This document shows positions 35,432 to 44,104 of a DNA stretch of 64,000 bases, piece by piece (the stretch's first letter is position 1; every line of letters starts with the position of its first letter). The stretch covers positions 1-64,000 of the forward strand of contig NZ_CYSG01000004.1 of NCBI RefSeq assembly GCF_001457775.1, read 5' to 3'. The notes beneath the pieces are model-generated. The model saw only the letters and a list, made by a program, of their open reading frames with translations. It made no database searches and was not told where the DNA came from. Source of the stretch: Phaeobacter sp. CECT 5382 (GTDB lineage Bacteria; Pseudomonadota; Alphaproteobacteria; Rhodobacterales; Rhodobacteraceae). Made by a program: the position numbers and the translations under genes.

Positions 35432-36217
35432 ATGCGCGTCCTCGTTACTCTTGCTGCCACCGGCAGTATCCTTGCCCTGGCGGCCTGTAGCCCGCAGGTG
35501 CCTGATAGTGCCGCCGGTGTCGGCATCGATGGTGATCCCTTTGCGCCGCCACCGGCGGCGGGGACAACGATCAATGGTGATCCTCTGGTGCCACCAGTGC
35601 GCGTGTCGAGCGAGACGCTGCCGTTGACCAATGCGCCACTGCCGCCTGCGCCGCGCAGCCCGGGGTCCAGTAGCGTCGCGTCGAGCTATGGTGCGACGCC
35701 CAACAGTGCTGATATCGCCTCGGAAACGCAGGCCGCTCTGCTGGCCTCGCGCAGCAATTCGGGTCAGGCTCCGCTTGAGGCCAGCCCTTCGAACCCGGCG
35801 CCGCAATTGCTGGGCAATCCGGGGCTGTCTGACGAAAACAGTTTTGAGGCTGTCGCTGCCCGCCAAACCATCGAAAGCGATGCGGAGCGCCTGCAGCGAC
35901 AGCGATCGCAGTATCAGCAGATCGAGCCGACGGCCTTGCCCGCGCAAACCGGCAGGCGAGATCCAAACATCGTGCAATATGCGTTGAGCACCACGCATGC
36001 CCGCGGGACCAAGCTCTATAGTCGGGCGGGCATCAATCTGCGGTCCCGTTCGGCCCGCAACTGCGCTGGATTTTCCTCGCCGGAACTGGCCCAGATTGCC
36101 TTTCTGCAAGAGGGCGGTCCCCAGCGGGATCGTCAAGCATTGGATCCTGATGGCGACGGCTTTGCCTGCAGCTGGGATCCCAGCCCCTACAGGTTGGCGG
36201 TGCGCAGCAACTCCTGA
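35432..36217 (+). CDS. Lipoprotein with C-terminal Excalibur-like calcium motif
   Basis: The 261-residue protein has a signal peptide with lipobox LAAC (MRVLVTLAATGSILALAAC), so it is a membrane lipoprotein. The middle (25-190) is disordered and rich in Pro, Ala, Ser and Gln. The last 65 residues carry a conserved RSARNCAGFSSPELAQIAF block, then LDPDGDGFACSWDP, an Excalibur-type DxDxDGxxC calcium loop. Function unknown; such domains occur in cell-envelope proteins. The stop overlaps the start of the following amidase, consistent with a shared envelope role. Confidence 0.78.
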   Translation: MRVLVTLAATGSILALAACSPQVPDSAAGVGIDGDPFAPPPAAGTTINGDPLVPPVRVSSETLPLTNAPLPPAPRSPGSSSVASSYGATPNSADIASETQAALLASRSNSGQAPLEASPSNPAPQLLGNPGLSDENSFEAVAARQTIESDAERLQRQRSQYQQIEPTALPAQTGRRDPNIVQYALSTTHARGTKLYSRAGINLRSRSARNCAGFSSPELAQIAFLQEGGPQRDRQALDPDGDGFACSWDPSPYRLAVRSNS

Positions 36218-36900
36218 TGTCTGCACCTGAGTTGATGTCTGTGCCTGAGGCTATCTGGTGCCCTAGCCCCAATTTTGGCCCGCGGCGGGACGGTTTGAAA
36301 CCCGAACTGGTGGTCATCCACTATACTGCAATGGAGAGTGCCGAAGCAGCGCTTGCGCGGCTGTGTGATCCGCAGGCGGAAGTTTCTGCGCATTATCTGA
36401 TTGGCAAGCAGGGGCAGCTTTGGCAGATGGTCGAACAAGACCAGCGCGCCTGGCATGCCGGTGCCGGGGAATGGGGCGGTCTGGATGATATCAACTCCCG
36501 CTCGATCGGGATCGAGTTGGATAATACGGGCGATCATCCATTTTCGGAGCCACAAATAGTGGTGTTGGAGGCGCTGCTACACCGGATTTTGAAACGTTGG
36601 TCCCTGTCGGCTACAGCTGTAATTGGGCATTCCGACATGGCGCCGGGGCGCAAGGTGGACCCGGGCCCGCGCTTCGACTGGGCGCGGCTCGCCATCCTTG
36701 GTTTGGCGCGGGCGACACCGGCGGTGACTGACGAGAGCTCCGAGGGCGCTGAATTCTCCACATTGGTGGCTGCGGCAGGCTATAGTGCTGCGGCCTCGCA
36801 GGACGATCTTTTGCAGGCGTTGCGGCTGCGCCATGCACCAATGCGGCGCGGACCACTCTGTGCGGCAGATATGGCGCTGTTACAGGCGCTGACCAGCTGA
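36217..36900 (+). CDS. N-acetylmuramoyl-L-alanine amidase, AmpD-like
   Basis: The 227-residue protein has an Amidase_2 fold: zinc His in VVIHYTAM near 34, HYLIGKQGQLWQMV near 60, RAWHAGAG near 82 (second His region), SIGIELDN near 98, and HSDMAPGRKVDPGP near 135 with the last ligands. It cleaves the amide link between muramic acid and the peptide stem. No signal peptide is seen, so a cytoplasmic recycling enzyme like AmpD is likely. It overlaps the lipoprotein gene by one base. Confidence 0.9.
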   Translation: MSAPELMSVPEAIWCPSPNFGPRRDGLKPELVVIHYTAMESAEAALARLCDPQAEVSAHYLIGKQGQLWQMVEQDQRAWHAGAGEWGGLDDINSRSIGIELDNTGDHPFSEPQIVVLEALLHRILKRWSLSATAVIGHSDMAPGRKVDPGPRFDWARLAILGLARATPAVTDESSEGAEFSTLVAAAGYSAAASQDDLLQALRLRHAPMRRGPLCAADMALLQALTS

Positions 36901-36991
36901 TCCTTACCAATTCCAAATCAGTACAGGACGGCTTTCGATTGGTGCTGGCGTGGTTGCTCTTGACGCGCTGCACCACTCAGCCTAACTGGTC

Positions 36992-37425
36992 GGCGCGCAG
37001 AAGGCTGGACGGCCGCGCGGAAGGTGCGCCTTTTGCGAGGAAAGTCCGGACTCCCTAAAGCAACGGTGCCGGGTAACGCCCGGGCGGGGTGACCCGACGG
37101 ATAGCGCCACAGAAAACAGACCGCCACGTCCCGGGAGCCGTCAAGGCAAACGGAGCAGACGTGGTAAGGGTGAAACGGTGGAGTAAGAGCCCACCGCGCC
37201 GCTGGCAACAGGGGTGGCACGGCAAGCCCCACCGGGAGCAATGCCAAATAGGGTCCCCGCGCGGGCAGGTCGGTGCAAGCCGAAACCGCCGCTAGGCTTG
37301 CTTTAGCCGAGAGGGACCGGGTTGGCAGCTAGAGGTGCATAGCAATATGCGCCGCAGAGGAATGGTCGTCCAAGGGGCGCAAGCCCTGGGACAAAATCCG
37401 GCTTACAGGCCTTCTGCGCGCATTT
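36992..37425 (+). ncRNA. rnpB: RNase P RNA (class A)
   Basis: Hallmarks of the class A catalytic RNA are present: the P1 stem GCGCGCAGAAGGC near 36993 pairs with GCCTTCTGCGCGC near 37409. The 5' core gaggaaagtccggactcc lies near 37037, agagcccaccgcg near 37190, and the 3' core acaaaatccggcttac near 37391. Length of about 430 bases fits. It processes the 5' ends of pre-tRNAs. Ends are set by the P1 pairing and may be off by a few bases. Confidence 0.95.
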
Positions 37426-37524
37426 TCGACCGCCTCTTTGCGTTGTTCATTGTAATGGCGCATTGCCTGATGCGGCTTGTCGCGGATTCTCACGGTTTTC
37501 CTACGGAGGGTGCTGGCTGCCTGA

Positions 37525-37887
37525 CTAATTGCTGGTAAAGGTGAGTGTGTCACCTTCACCCTGTTTGCGGACCGACCGTAGTTGGTTGCCATTGATCGAC
37601 AGGATCAAGCAATCTGTGTTTTTGGCGTGGGTTTGCAGGGTGCGACACCACATATCACCACGCCAGGCCCAGGCGCCTTTGAGTTTTTCGCCACCAAATT
37701 CTCCGGTCATCCTGCCATTGCGTTTGGAAACGGCATAGCCGTCTCCTAGGTACCACCGTTTGCCGGCGACCAGGTCTAGGTACTGCTGTTTGGTGGTGAT
37801 CCTGGCGAAATCATCAGATAGCGCAGGGATGGGCAGCAGGGCAAAAGTGATGAAGGCGTAAAGCACCATATGGGTTTTGGCGGACAT
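37525..37887 (-). CDS. Small secreted protein of unknown function
   Basis: The 120-residue protein starts at ATG 37887 and gives a clear Sec signal (MVLYAFITFALLPIPALS), with two Cys residues afterwards (MWCRTL and DCLIL), possibly a periplasmic disulfide. A GKRWYLGDGYAVSKRNGRMTG stretch looks like a small beta domain. The longer frame to 38364 is rejected because it runs across the rpmG promoter region. No family recognised. Confidence 0.65.
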   Translation of the reverse strand: MSAKTHMVLYAFITFALLPIPALSDDFARITTKQQYLDLVAGKRWYLGDGYAVSKRNGRMTGEFGGEKLKGAWAWRGDMWCRTLQTHAKNTDCLILSINGNQLRSVRKQGEGDTLTFTSN

Positions 37888-38226
37888 GGGAACGGACCTC
37901 ACAACGAATGATTTGAAAACACGCGCCAGAAACAAAGCTGTGTCTGGCCAGTATCGCATTCCACGGAAGGTCTTTGCAGGTAGCAATAGCGATAGGAGGC
38001 AAACAAGTGGACGTAAGTTAAAGGCTAGCTCCGAGTCGACATCGGCCAACAGTTTGATTGGGGCGTCGTTTGCAGGGCGAGGCAACAGGAAAACGGCTCC
38101 GGAGCTATAATTCCACAGCAAAGCTACGGGAATCCTATTGACTTGGGGGCTGGGGCGGGTACAAGCCACGCTCGTATAGGAATTTACCGAGAGGCTCCCT
38201 GCCTTTTCGGACGCAGGAGAAGCACC
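37888..38226. other. Divergent intergenic region upstream of rpmG
   Basis: No gene was found. Ttgact near 38138 could be the -35 of rpmG, but no good -10 is seen at 17 bases. The stretch serves the divergent secreted-protein gene and rpmG. Confidence 0.35.
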
Positions 38227-38394
38227 ATGGCGAAGCCTACCACAATCAAGATCCGCCTGAACTCGACCGCGGGCACCGGCCACTTCTACGTGACCAAGAA
38301 AAACGCGCGTACCATGACCGAAAAGATGGTTATTCGTAAGTACGACCCCGTTGTACGCAAGCACGTCGAATATAAAGAAGGCAAAATCAAGTAA
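38227..38394 (+). CDS. rpmG: 50S ribosomal protein L33
   Basis: The 55-residue protein begins [20 protein letters not shown] and includes [10 protein letters not shown] and [19 protein letters not shown], standard for alphaproteobacterial L33. It lacks the Cys-x2-Cys pairs of zinc-type L33. A strong AGGAGA ribosome site precedes ATG 38227, which excludes the upstream extension of the frame. Its own terminator follows. Confidence 0.97.
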   Translation: MAKPTTIKIRLNSTAGTGHFYVTKKNARTMTEKMVIRKYDPVVRKHVEYKEGKIK

Positions 38395-38417
38395 GCCAGT
38401 CTTGCTCGGAATTGTTT

Positions 38418-38450
38418 AAAAGGGTCACGTTTTGCGTGGCCCTTTTTTGT
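38418..38450 (+). terminator. Rho-independent terminator of rpmG
   Basis: AAAGGGTCACG-TTTTG-CGTGGCCCTTTTTTG has a GC-rich stem allowing one G-T pair, a 5-base loop and a six-T run about 25 bases after the stop. Confidence 0.88.
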
Positions 38451-38684
38451 TGTCGGGCCGCAGGGAGGCATTGGTGCCAACACTAGCCTCTGGAAATTCC
38501 TTTAGGCTTCAAGTGATTGTCGGCTGAAGCGGACAAAATCAGGCGTTGCCACCACCATGCCAACGGCGCAAGAAACCTTAAAAATTGATAGGAATGATAG
38601 GAAAAGGTTCAATACTTACAATGGGATGTGGCTCTGAATCGCCTCATTTATTCGCTAGTCTTGTAGGGTGAGTAGATCTGTGAA

Positions 38685-39173
38685 GTGGGTGATGCCTTGT
38701 TTAAGTATATGATCTTTGGTGCTGCGTTGATTTTTGTTTCGGGACCTGGTTCGGTCCCGGTTCTGGCGAATGGCGTGCCTCTGCCGCCGCAGATAACGGA
38801 ACGGTCACTTGGCACTCCGCTGGCTGAGACCGTGAAATCAGAAATCATGGCTTTTGGAACCCCCAGAGAGATTGAAGGCGAGTTATCCGGGGGAAGAGAT
38901 GTGGCTGAGGTGATGGCACCGGGCAGTCAGCTCAGAGTGATCGAATTTCTGGGGCGCACCTTGGCCTTGTCATTGATGCGGGCTGACCGGACTGGGCTGG
39001 CGGTGCTGAGCGTGCCCAAGCGCAGCGTGATTGGAAACCTGCCCGAGATCGCGCCAGAAGAATTTCGCACTATGGTGGTCGAGGAAACAGGGTGCCGTGC
39101 CGTTGGGCGCGTGCAGGTGGTTGGTAGTCGTCGTGGTGCTGTGGCCTTGGCGACAGGCCTTGCCTGCAGCTAG
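38685..39173 (+). CDS. Putative secreted protein, unknown function
   Basis: The 162-residue protein begins at GTG 38685; an internal ATG at 38709 gives a shorter signal. The N-terminus (YMIFGAALIFVSGPGSVPVLANG) looks like a Sec signal. The mature part has conserved-looking LAETVKSEIMAFGTPREIEGE and LPEIAPEEFRTMVVEETGCRAVG segments and two Cys. No clear ribosome site is visible for either start. No family recognised. Confidence 0.55.
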   Translation: MGDALFKYMIFGAALIFVSGPGSVPVLANGVPLPPQITERSLGTPLAETVKSEIMAFGTPREIEGELSGGRDVAEVMAPGSQLRVIEFLGRTLALSLMRADRTGLAVLSVPKRSVIGNLPEIAPEEFRTMVVEETGCRAVGRVQVVGSRRGAVALATGLACS

Positions 39174-39330
39174 GCGGGCCCGCTGGCCAAACCTCCGGCT
39201 GCTCCTCCCCTTGGGCTCGGCAACAATGCTGACAGCGAACAGGCCCCATGCGTTTTCTTTATCTGAGTGAAACGGAGAAGAAGAAGGGGCAGCCGCAGTG
39301 CTGGCGGCCCGCAGGCTGCGCTGGCGGCCC

Positions 39331-39804
39331 CTAGGCGCGCCATTCCGCACAGGTCAGTACCGGAGACAGTCCCAGGCTTTGAAACAGCCCTGCAGAGGCC
39401 GTGTTGAAGGGCGCATAGCTGGTGGCGATCACTCCGATGTCCTGCACCTTGGCGCGGCGTTTCACCTCGCTGAGCAGCGCCAGTCCGACGCCCATGCGGC
39501 GGAAGGGTTCCGCCACTGCTAGGTGATGCACCATGAGGCGCGTTTCTGCTGCCCGGATTGGCAGGGCTGGGCGGCGCTCAACCCCATAGATCAGGTAGCC
39601 CAATGGCGCGCCCTGCGGGCTCTCGGCCAGCAAGGCGGTTACGCTGTCTTGTTCCAGCCAGTCCCGCAACCAGTGTTCCAGGCTTTCATCCGCAGGGTCC
39701 GGCAGGTGGCGCTCAGGTTGATGGGTGACATGCAGCGCGTGCAAGTCCTGCAGCAGAGGCACCAGGCGGGCTGCATCAGGGGCGGCGAGGTCTATAATTT
39801 TCAT
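39331..39804 (-). CDS. GNAT-family N-acetyltransferase
   Basis: The 157-residue protein has a GNAT fold. The acetyl-CoA-binding signature lies at about 92-108 (VAEPFRRMGVGLALLSEV, an R-x2-G-x-G type loop), preceded by MVHHLAVA and followed by IGVIATSYAPFNTASAGLFQSLG, the alpha-4/beta-6 region. Substrate unknown. Confidence 0.83.
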   Translation of the reverse strand: MKIIDLAAPDAARLVPLLQDLHALHVTHQPERHLPDPADESLEHWLRDWLEQDSVTALLAESPQGAPLGYLIYGVERRPALPIRAAETRLMVHHLAVAEPFRRMGVGLALLSEVKRRAKVQDIGVIATSYAPFNTASAGLFQSLGLSPVLTCAEWRA

Positions 39805-39884
39805 CTGAATGATCCTTGAGAATGCTCTGGAATACTTGGGAGCGTAGTGCTGTCGAATGTCTCGGGCTAAAAATCATGGCGCAA

Positions 39885-39918
39885 AAGAAGAGGGGCGGAT
39901 CATTGTGATCCGCCCCTC
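39885..39918 (-). terminator. Terminator of the Bax-inhibitor-1 gene
   Basis: On the minus strand GAGGGGCGGATCA pairs with TGATCCGCCCCTC around a very short loop, followed by TTCTTTTG. It lies about 30 bases beyond the stop at 39947. Confidence 0.8.
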
Positions 39919-39946
39919 GCTGTAATCTTGGTTTTATCTGTGTCGC

Positions 39947-40723
39947 TTATTCGCGGTTACCAAGCAGCTGAAGCAGCATCATAAAGAGGTTGATGAAGTC
40001 CAGATAGAGGCTGAGTGCGCCCATGATGGCGGCCTTGCCGAGCCATTCCTGATCGCCGGAATGGGCCATCTCAAGGTAGGTGGTCTTGATGCGCTGGGTG
40101 TCATAGGCGGTGAGACCGGCAAAGATCAGCACGCCGACAACCGAAATCGCAAATGCCATGGCACCGGAGGCCAGGAAGATATTGACGATCGAGGCTACGA
40201 TCAGGCCGATCAGGCCCATGATCAGGAAGGCGCCCATGGCCGAAAGATCTTTCTTGGTAGTGTACCCCACCAGCGAGAGCCCGGCAAAAGAGATCGCGGT
40301 GATCAAGAAGACCTGAATGATTGACTGGCCGGTGAAGACCAGAAAAATCGAGCTAAGTGACAGGCCCATGACGGCGGCAAACGCGTAGAACAGCAGTTGA
40401 ACGCCGGCAGCGGGCATGCGGTTGGCCGCAGCGCCAAAGCCAAAGACAAAGGCCAAAGGCGCGAACATGATCACATATTTCAGCGGCGACATGTAAATCG
40501 CTGAGCCGATGCTCGTCAGGTATTTACCTTCGCCGATCATAGCGGTTGCGCCCGCAGGGTCAGACGTCACGGCCAGACCGGAAATCGCCCAGGCGGCTAA
40601 AAAGGTGATGAACAGGCCAGACGACATCGTGCCGTATACCTTGTTCATATGGGCGCGCAGGCCCTCGTCGATCTGCGCGGCGCGGGTGCCTGCTGCGGAT
40701 CTGATGGTGTCAAACTGTGCCAT
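39947..40723 (-). CDS. Bax inhibitor-1/YccA-family membrane protein
   Basis: The 258-residue protein has seven probable spans. It begins with a cytoplasmic DTIRSAAGTRAAQIDEGLRAHM segment, then KVYGTMSSGLFITFLAAWAI. The family-typical YDTQRIKTTY near residue 210 and the C-terminal SLYLDFINLFMMLLQLLG are present. Family members form pH-sensitive cation or calcium leak channels or modulate membrane proteases; the role here is unproven. Monocistronic. Confidence 0.93.
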   Translation of the reverse strand: MAQFDTIRSAAGTRAAQIDEGLRAHMNKVYGTMSSGLFITFLAAWAISGLAVTSDPAGATAMIGEGKYLTSIGSAIYMSPLKYVIMFAPLAFVFGFGAAANRMPAAGVQLLFYAFAAVMGLSLSSIFLVFTGQSIIQVFLITAISFAGLSLVGYTTKKDLSAMGAFLIMGLIGLIVASIVNIFLASGAMAFAISVVGVLIFAGLTAYDTQRIKTTYLEMAHSGDQEWLGKAAIMGALSLYLDFINLFMMLLQLLGNRE

Positions 40724-40857
40724 GTAGCATGGTCTCCGTTCTAAATGTCTCCCTCGCCGATCCCCAGGAGCAGGTCACTCTCTGGGCGGCGTTCCCGCTA
40801 AATATCGGATTTATGCGGCTGTCGTTCAAGCCTGTAAGCCAAGAAAGCCGTTAAAAA

Positions 40858-40892
40858 ACGTAAAAAGGCCTGCCACATTTAGGGCAGGCCTT
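40858..40892 (-). terminator. Terminator of the DUF1127 gene
   Basis: On the minus strand AAGGCCTGCC-CTAAATGT-GGCAGGCCTT is followed by TTTACGTTTTTT. It lies about 75 bases after the DUF1127 stop. Confidence 0.85.
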
Positions 40893-40967
40893 AGCCCGGC
40901 AGGGCATGGGAAATCCTTGGGAGGTCCCTGGGAGGCTTGCGCTGGCGTGGCGCGGGCGCTCAAATGA

Positions 40968-41192
40968 TCAGCACCGCCAGCTTTCAGGCGCATCCCACAG
41001 GGGGCGCTTGGCTTCTGCCTCGGCCTGGGCACGGCTGAGGCCGATGTCGTCCAAAGCGCGGTCGTCCATCTTTTTCAGAGCGCGGCGCTGGCGCAGGAGC
41101 GCTGCACGGTCTGCCAGCAAGGACAGCAGGCCGAAGCGGCGATGCGTATGCGTACAGGGGGCTGCGGTCCGATTGGCTGCAATATAGGTCAT
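40968..41192 (-). CDS. DUF1127 small basic protein
   Basis: The 74-residue protein has the DUF1127 signature in its C-terminal half: RRALKKMDDRALDDIGLSRAQAEAEAKRPLW. Small DUF1127 proteins of alphaproteobacteria have been tied to RNA turnover and to phosphate or stress adaptation; nothing here fixes the role. Divergent from a LysR-type regulator with 124 bases between, an arrangement that suggests control by that regulator. Confidence 0.88.
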   Translation of the reverse strand: MTYIAANRTAAPCTHTHRRFGLLSLLADRAALLRQRRALKKMDDRALDDIGLSRAQAEAEAKRPLWDAPESWRC

Positions 41193-41316
41193 CTCTTTTG
41201 TCCTTCCATTAAAATTTGATATTTTTTCAGGTCTTCATCATTTCTGTTGATGTATATGCCCTCTTGTGATTAATTTTCAAAACGAATGTTTTTGATCTAA
41301 TACATCAGGAGTTGTG

Positions 41317-42198
41317 ATGGCACGGAATTTGGATATCACCACGTTGCGGTCTTTTGTTGCCGTGGCAGACCATGGTGGGGTCACGCGCGCCGCCGGTTTT
41401 TTACATCTGACGCAGTCTGCTGTCTCGATGCAGCTGAAGCGACTGGAGGAGCTGTTGGGGCTGGGTCTGCTGGATCGCTCCGGGCGTGGCATCGCCTTGA
41501 CCCCTTCAGGAGAACAGCTGCTGGGCTATGCCCGGCGCATGGTGGCCCTGAATGATGAGGTGATTGGCCGCCTGACGGATCAGGCCTTTGAAGGCGAGGT
41601 GGTGCTGGGGGTGCCGCATGATGTGGTCTATCCGGTCATTCCGCGGGTCTTGCAGCGGTTCAATGCCAGCTTTCCCCGGGTCAATGTCAATCTGGTGACT
41701 TCCAATACCCGTGATTTGAAGGCTGGCTTTGCCAAAGGCACTTATGATCTGATCCTGACCACGGAAACTGGCGCCGGGGCCGGGGGGGAAACCATTCACG
41801 AAATGCCACTGCGTTGGGTCGGAGCACCAGATGGGTCGGCCTGGCGACAACGCCCCTTACGGTTGGGATTCTGTCGCGCCTGCATCTTTCGTGCGGTTTC
41901 GACTGCAGCGCTGGATGACGCAGGCGTGGAATGGGATATGGCGGTGGACAGTGAATCGGATCGCACCGTCGAGGCGACAATCAGCGCTGATTTGGCAGTG
42001 GGCGTCCTGCTCGAAGGCACCATTCCGGATCATCAGGAAGCGATTGACCACGGAGGCTCACTGCCGGACCTACCAGTGCAGCATATCAATCTGTACGGTG
42101 CCGACACTGTGCGTGCGGGATATGTCGAGGACCTCGCCGGGATCATTCGCCAGGGCTATTCAGCACTGCGCCCGGTTCAGTTGCGCGCCGCCGGGTAG
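41317..42198 (+). CDS. LysR-family transcriptional regulator
   Basis: The 293-residue protein has an N-terminal winged helix (LDITTLRSFVAVADHGGVTRAAGFLHLTQSAVSMQLKRLEE, residues 4-44) and a C-terminal effector domain (about 90-285). ATG 41317 follows AGGAG at a good distance; GTG 41314 is an alternative. LysR regulators usually act on a divergent neighbour, here the DUF1127 gene. The inducer is unknown. Confidence 0.9.
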   Translation: MARNLDITTLRSFVAVADHGGVTRAAGFLHLTQSAVSMQLKRLEELLGLGLLDRSGRGIALTPSGEQLLGYARRMVALNDEVIGRLTDQAFEGEVVLGVPHDVVYPVIPRVLQRFNASFPRVNVNLVTSNTRDLKAGFAKGTYDLILTTETGAGAGGETIHEMPLRWVGAPDGSAWRQRPLRLGFCRACIFRAVSTAALDDAGVEWDMAVDSESDRTVEATISADLAVGVLLEGTIPDHQEAIDHGGSLPDLPVQHINLYGADTVRAGYVEDLAGIIRQGYSALRPVQLRAAG

Positions 42199-42317
42199 AT
42201 TACCGCCGACCGGATCCTGGATTTCGGCCTAAGGGCCCTGGAACTCGCATGGCAAAGTCAACAGGGGTGCTGCGGTGCCCCTTTTTATGTTCACTTCCGT
42301 TTGTTCGCATTTTCAGG

Positions 42318-43274
42318 CTAGGGCGTGATCACCACTTTGCCAGTTGCTGCGCGACTGCGCAGCAGTTCCAGACCTTCGGCGAGGCGTTCCAGCGGCAGCA
42401 CATGGCTGATATGAGGGTGGATGCGCCCCTCCGTATGCCATTGCATCAAGGTCTCGAGCGAAGCGCGGATCACCTGCGGATGGGACTTCATGTAGCCACC
42501 GATGTAAAAGCCAATCACGGTCAGGTTTTTGACCAGCAGATGGTTGGCGGGGATCTGTGGTACCTCTCCGCTGGCAAATCCAATGGGCAAAAGACGTCCG
42601 CCGGGATTGGTGGCACGAAAGGCAGCCTTCCAGACATCACCGCCGACCGCATCATAAACCACATCCGCGCCTCCCAGTGCTTTGACCTCCGCGCGCAGGT
42701 CTTTTTCGGCCTCGATCAGGTGGTCGGCACCGGCTGCCTGAGCCACCTCCAATTTACCCGCTCCACGTGCATGGGCGATCACTCGAGCCCCCATCAACTT
42801 GCCGATTTCGACGGCTGTCAGACCGACCCCTCCGGCGGCTCCGGTGACCAAAAGCGTCTCACCGGGTTGCAGTCTTGCGCAGTGCTCCAGAGCCACGTGA
42901 CTGGTGCCATAAGCGATCTGCAAAGCGGCGGCATCTTCGAAGCTCATGCTGTCGGGGATCCTGACGGCGCGGGCCGCGTCAAACACTCCTTCTTCGGCCA
43001 ATCCGCCCTGGCCGCAGAACACGGCAACCCGGTCGCCTAGGGCCAAATGCACAACGTCGGTTCCACATTCGATCACCTCGCCGGCGATCTCAAGGCCAGG
43101 TGTGAAAGGTAGCGGCGGCGTGTCCTGGTATGTGCCTTTCTGCATTAGCAAATCTGCGAAGTTCAAACCGCAGGCGCGGATCCTTACCTTGACCTCTGAC
43201 GGGCCCGGTGCCGGGCACTCGATCTGGCTGAGACTGGGGGGTGTTCCAAATTCCGTGATCCGGTAGGCCTGCAT
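42318..43274 (-). CDS. NADPH:quinone oxidoreductase, zinc-independent MDR family
   Basis: The 318-residue protein matches quinone oxidoreductase/zeta-crystallin-type enzymes. It has a GroES-like N-terminal domain (CGLNFADLLMQKGTYQ near 34, PGLEIAGEVIECG) and a Rossmann domain with VTGAAGGVGLTAVEIGKLMGA near 142. The Cys/His zinc ligands of true alcohol dehydrogenases are absent. It reduces quinones or enones using NADPH. Monocistronic. Confidence 0.9.
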   Translation of the reverse strand: MQAYRITEFGTPPSLSQIECPAPGPSEVKVRIRACGLNFADLLMQKGTYQDTPPLPFTPGLEIAGEVIECGTDVVHLALGDRVAVFCGQGGLAEEGVFDAARAVRIPDSMSFEDAAALQIAYGTSHVALEHCARLQPGETLLVTGAAGGVGLTAVEIGKLMGARVIAHARGAGKLEVAQAAGADHLIEAEKDLRAEVKALGGADVVYDAVGGDVWKAAFRATNPGGRLLPIGFASGEVPQIPANHLLVKNLTVIGFYIGGYMKSHPQVIRASLETLMQWHTEGRIHPHISHVLPLERLAEGLELLRSRAATGKVVITP

Positions 43275-43626
43275 GTTCTTGTCCGTTCCTTGTCAACTGG
43301 TCTGCTGATTCGCACAGGGACCCTGATCCCTGATTGCCAGATTTTGCACCTCGCTATTTATGGGGAGGCATAAATGGCTAGTCAAAAGGTCTATAAGTCG
43401 CATTAAAATGATGGGGGAAATCATGTGTTTGCCCCATTCCAGGGGGGGGGGCGAGGTCTCAGGCTTGAATTCAACCGCCAAGATCGTACAGTTAAGACAG
43501 AGGTTGAGCTCTGATCGTGATAGTTGAGTATCCATGTGACACGTCGGTATTGACGAAATACCTTTGGGCATAGATGGCGACGCGGCAATCCGGGCAGGGA
43601 CCATTTGGACAACTAGGAGATAGCGC
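43275..43626. other. Intergenic region with a ten-G tract
   Basis: No gene was found. It serves as shared upstream region of the divergent quinone oxidoreductase and XRE regulator. A run of ten G at 43442-43451 lies 175 bases before the XRE start, a slippage-prone spot of unknown effect. Confidence 0.4.
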
Positions 43627-43995
43627 ATGGCTCATCCTGTAGACGTACACGTAGGAAAACGCATCCGTCACCGTCGGTGGCTGATCGGTAAAACCCAACA
43701 GCAACTGGCCGAACAGGTCGGTATCAAATTCCAGCAGATCCAGAAATATGAAACCGGAGCAAACCGGGTCAGCGCTTCTAGGCTCTGGGACATTTCTGAC
43801 GCGCTTGAAGTGCCTGTCAGCTTCTTCTTCGAGGGGCTCGATGAGGACGGCAAGGCCGCTGGCAAGAGCTCGGTGCCAGACGATCTCATGGGCGACAAGG
43901 AAGCCTTGGATCTGGTGCGGTCCTACTATGCCATCCCAGAGAACCAGCGTCGTCGCTTGTTCGAACTGGCCCGTGTTCTGAGCGACGCGGCTTAA
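43627..43995 (+). CDS. XRE-family helix-turn-helix regulator
   Basis: The 122-residue protein has a helix-turn-helix over residues 9-62 (RIRHRRWLIGKTQQQLAEQVGIKFQQIQKYETGANRVSASRLWDI) followed by a C-terminal helical region with IPENQRRRLFELARVL. This short XRE type is widespread in alphaproteobacteria. Start supported by AGGAGA six bases upstream. Targets unknown. Followed by a terminator. Confidence 0.9.
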   Translation: MAHPVDVHVGKRIRHRRWLIGKTQQQLAEQVGIKFQQIQKYETGANRVSASRLWDISDALEVPVSFFFEGLDEDGKAAGKSSVPDDLMGDKEALDLVRSYYAIPENQRRRLFELARVLSDAA

Positions 43996-44028
43996 GGCAT
44001 AAATCGAAAACAGATCTGATTTATCTTG

Positions 44029-44062
44029 AACCGGTGCTGCGACAGTGGCACCGGTTTTTTCG
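44029..44062 (+). terminator. Rho-independent terminator after the XRE gene
   Basis: AACCGGTGC pairs with GCACCGGTT across a short loop and is followed by TTTTCG. It lies ~35 bases after the XRE stop and upstream of the hisN start, which argues against the longer hisN frame. Confidence 0.82.
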
Positions 44063-44104
44063 TGGCGCGTGCGGGCGTCAGGATTCATTTTGCGGTGGGG
44101 TATC

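Noticed and set aside
42240-42300. Terminator after the LysR gene (caggggtgctgcggtgcccctttttat)
   Set aside because: The stem is only about four bp with doubtful pairing, despite a T run; not strong enough to list.
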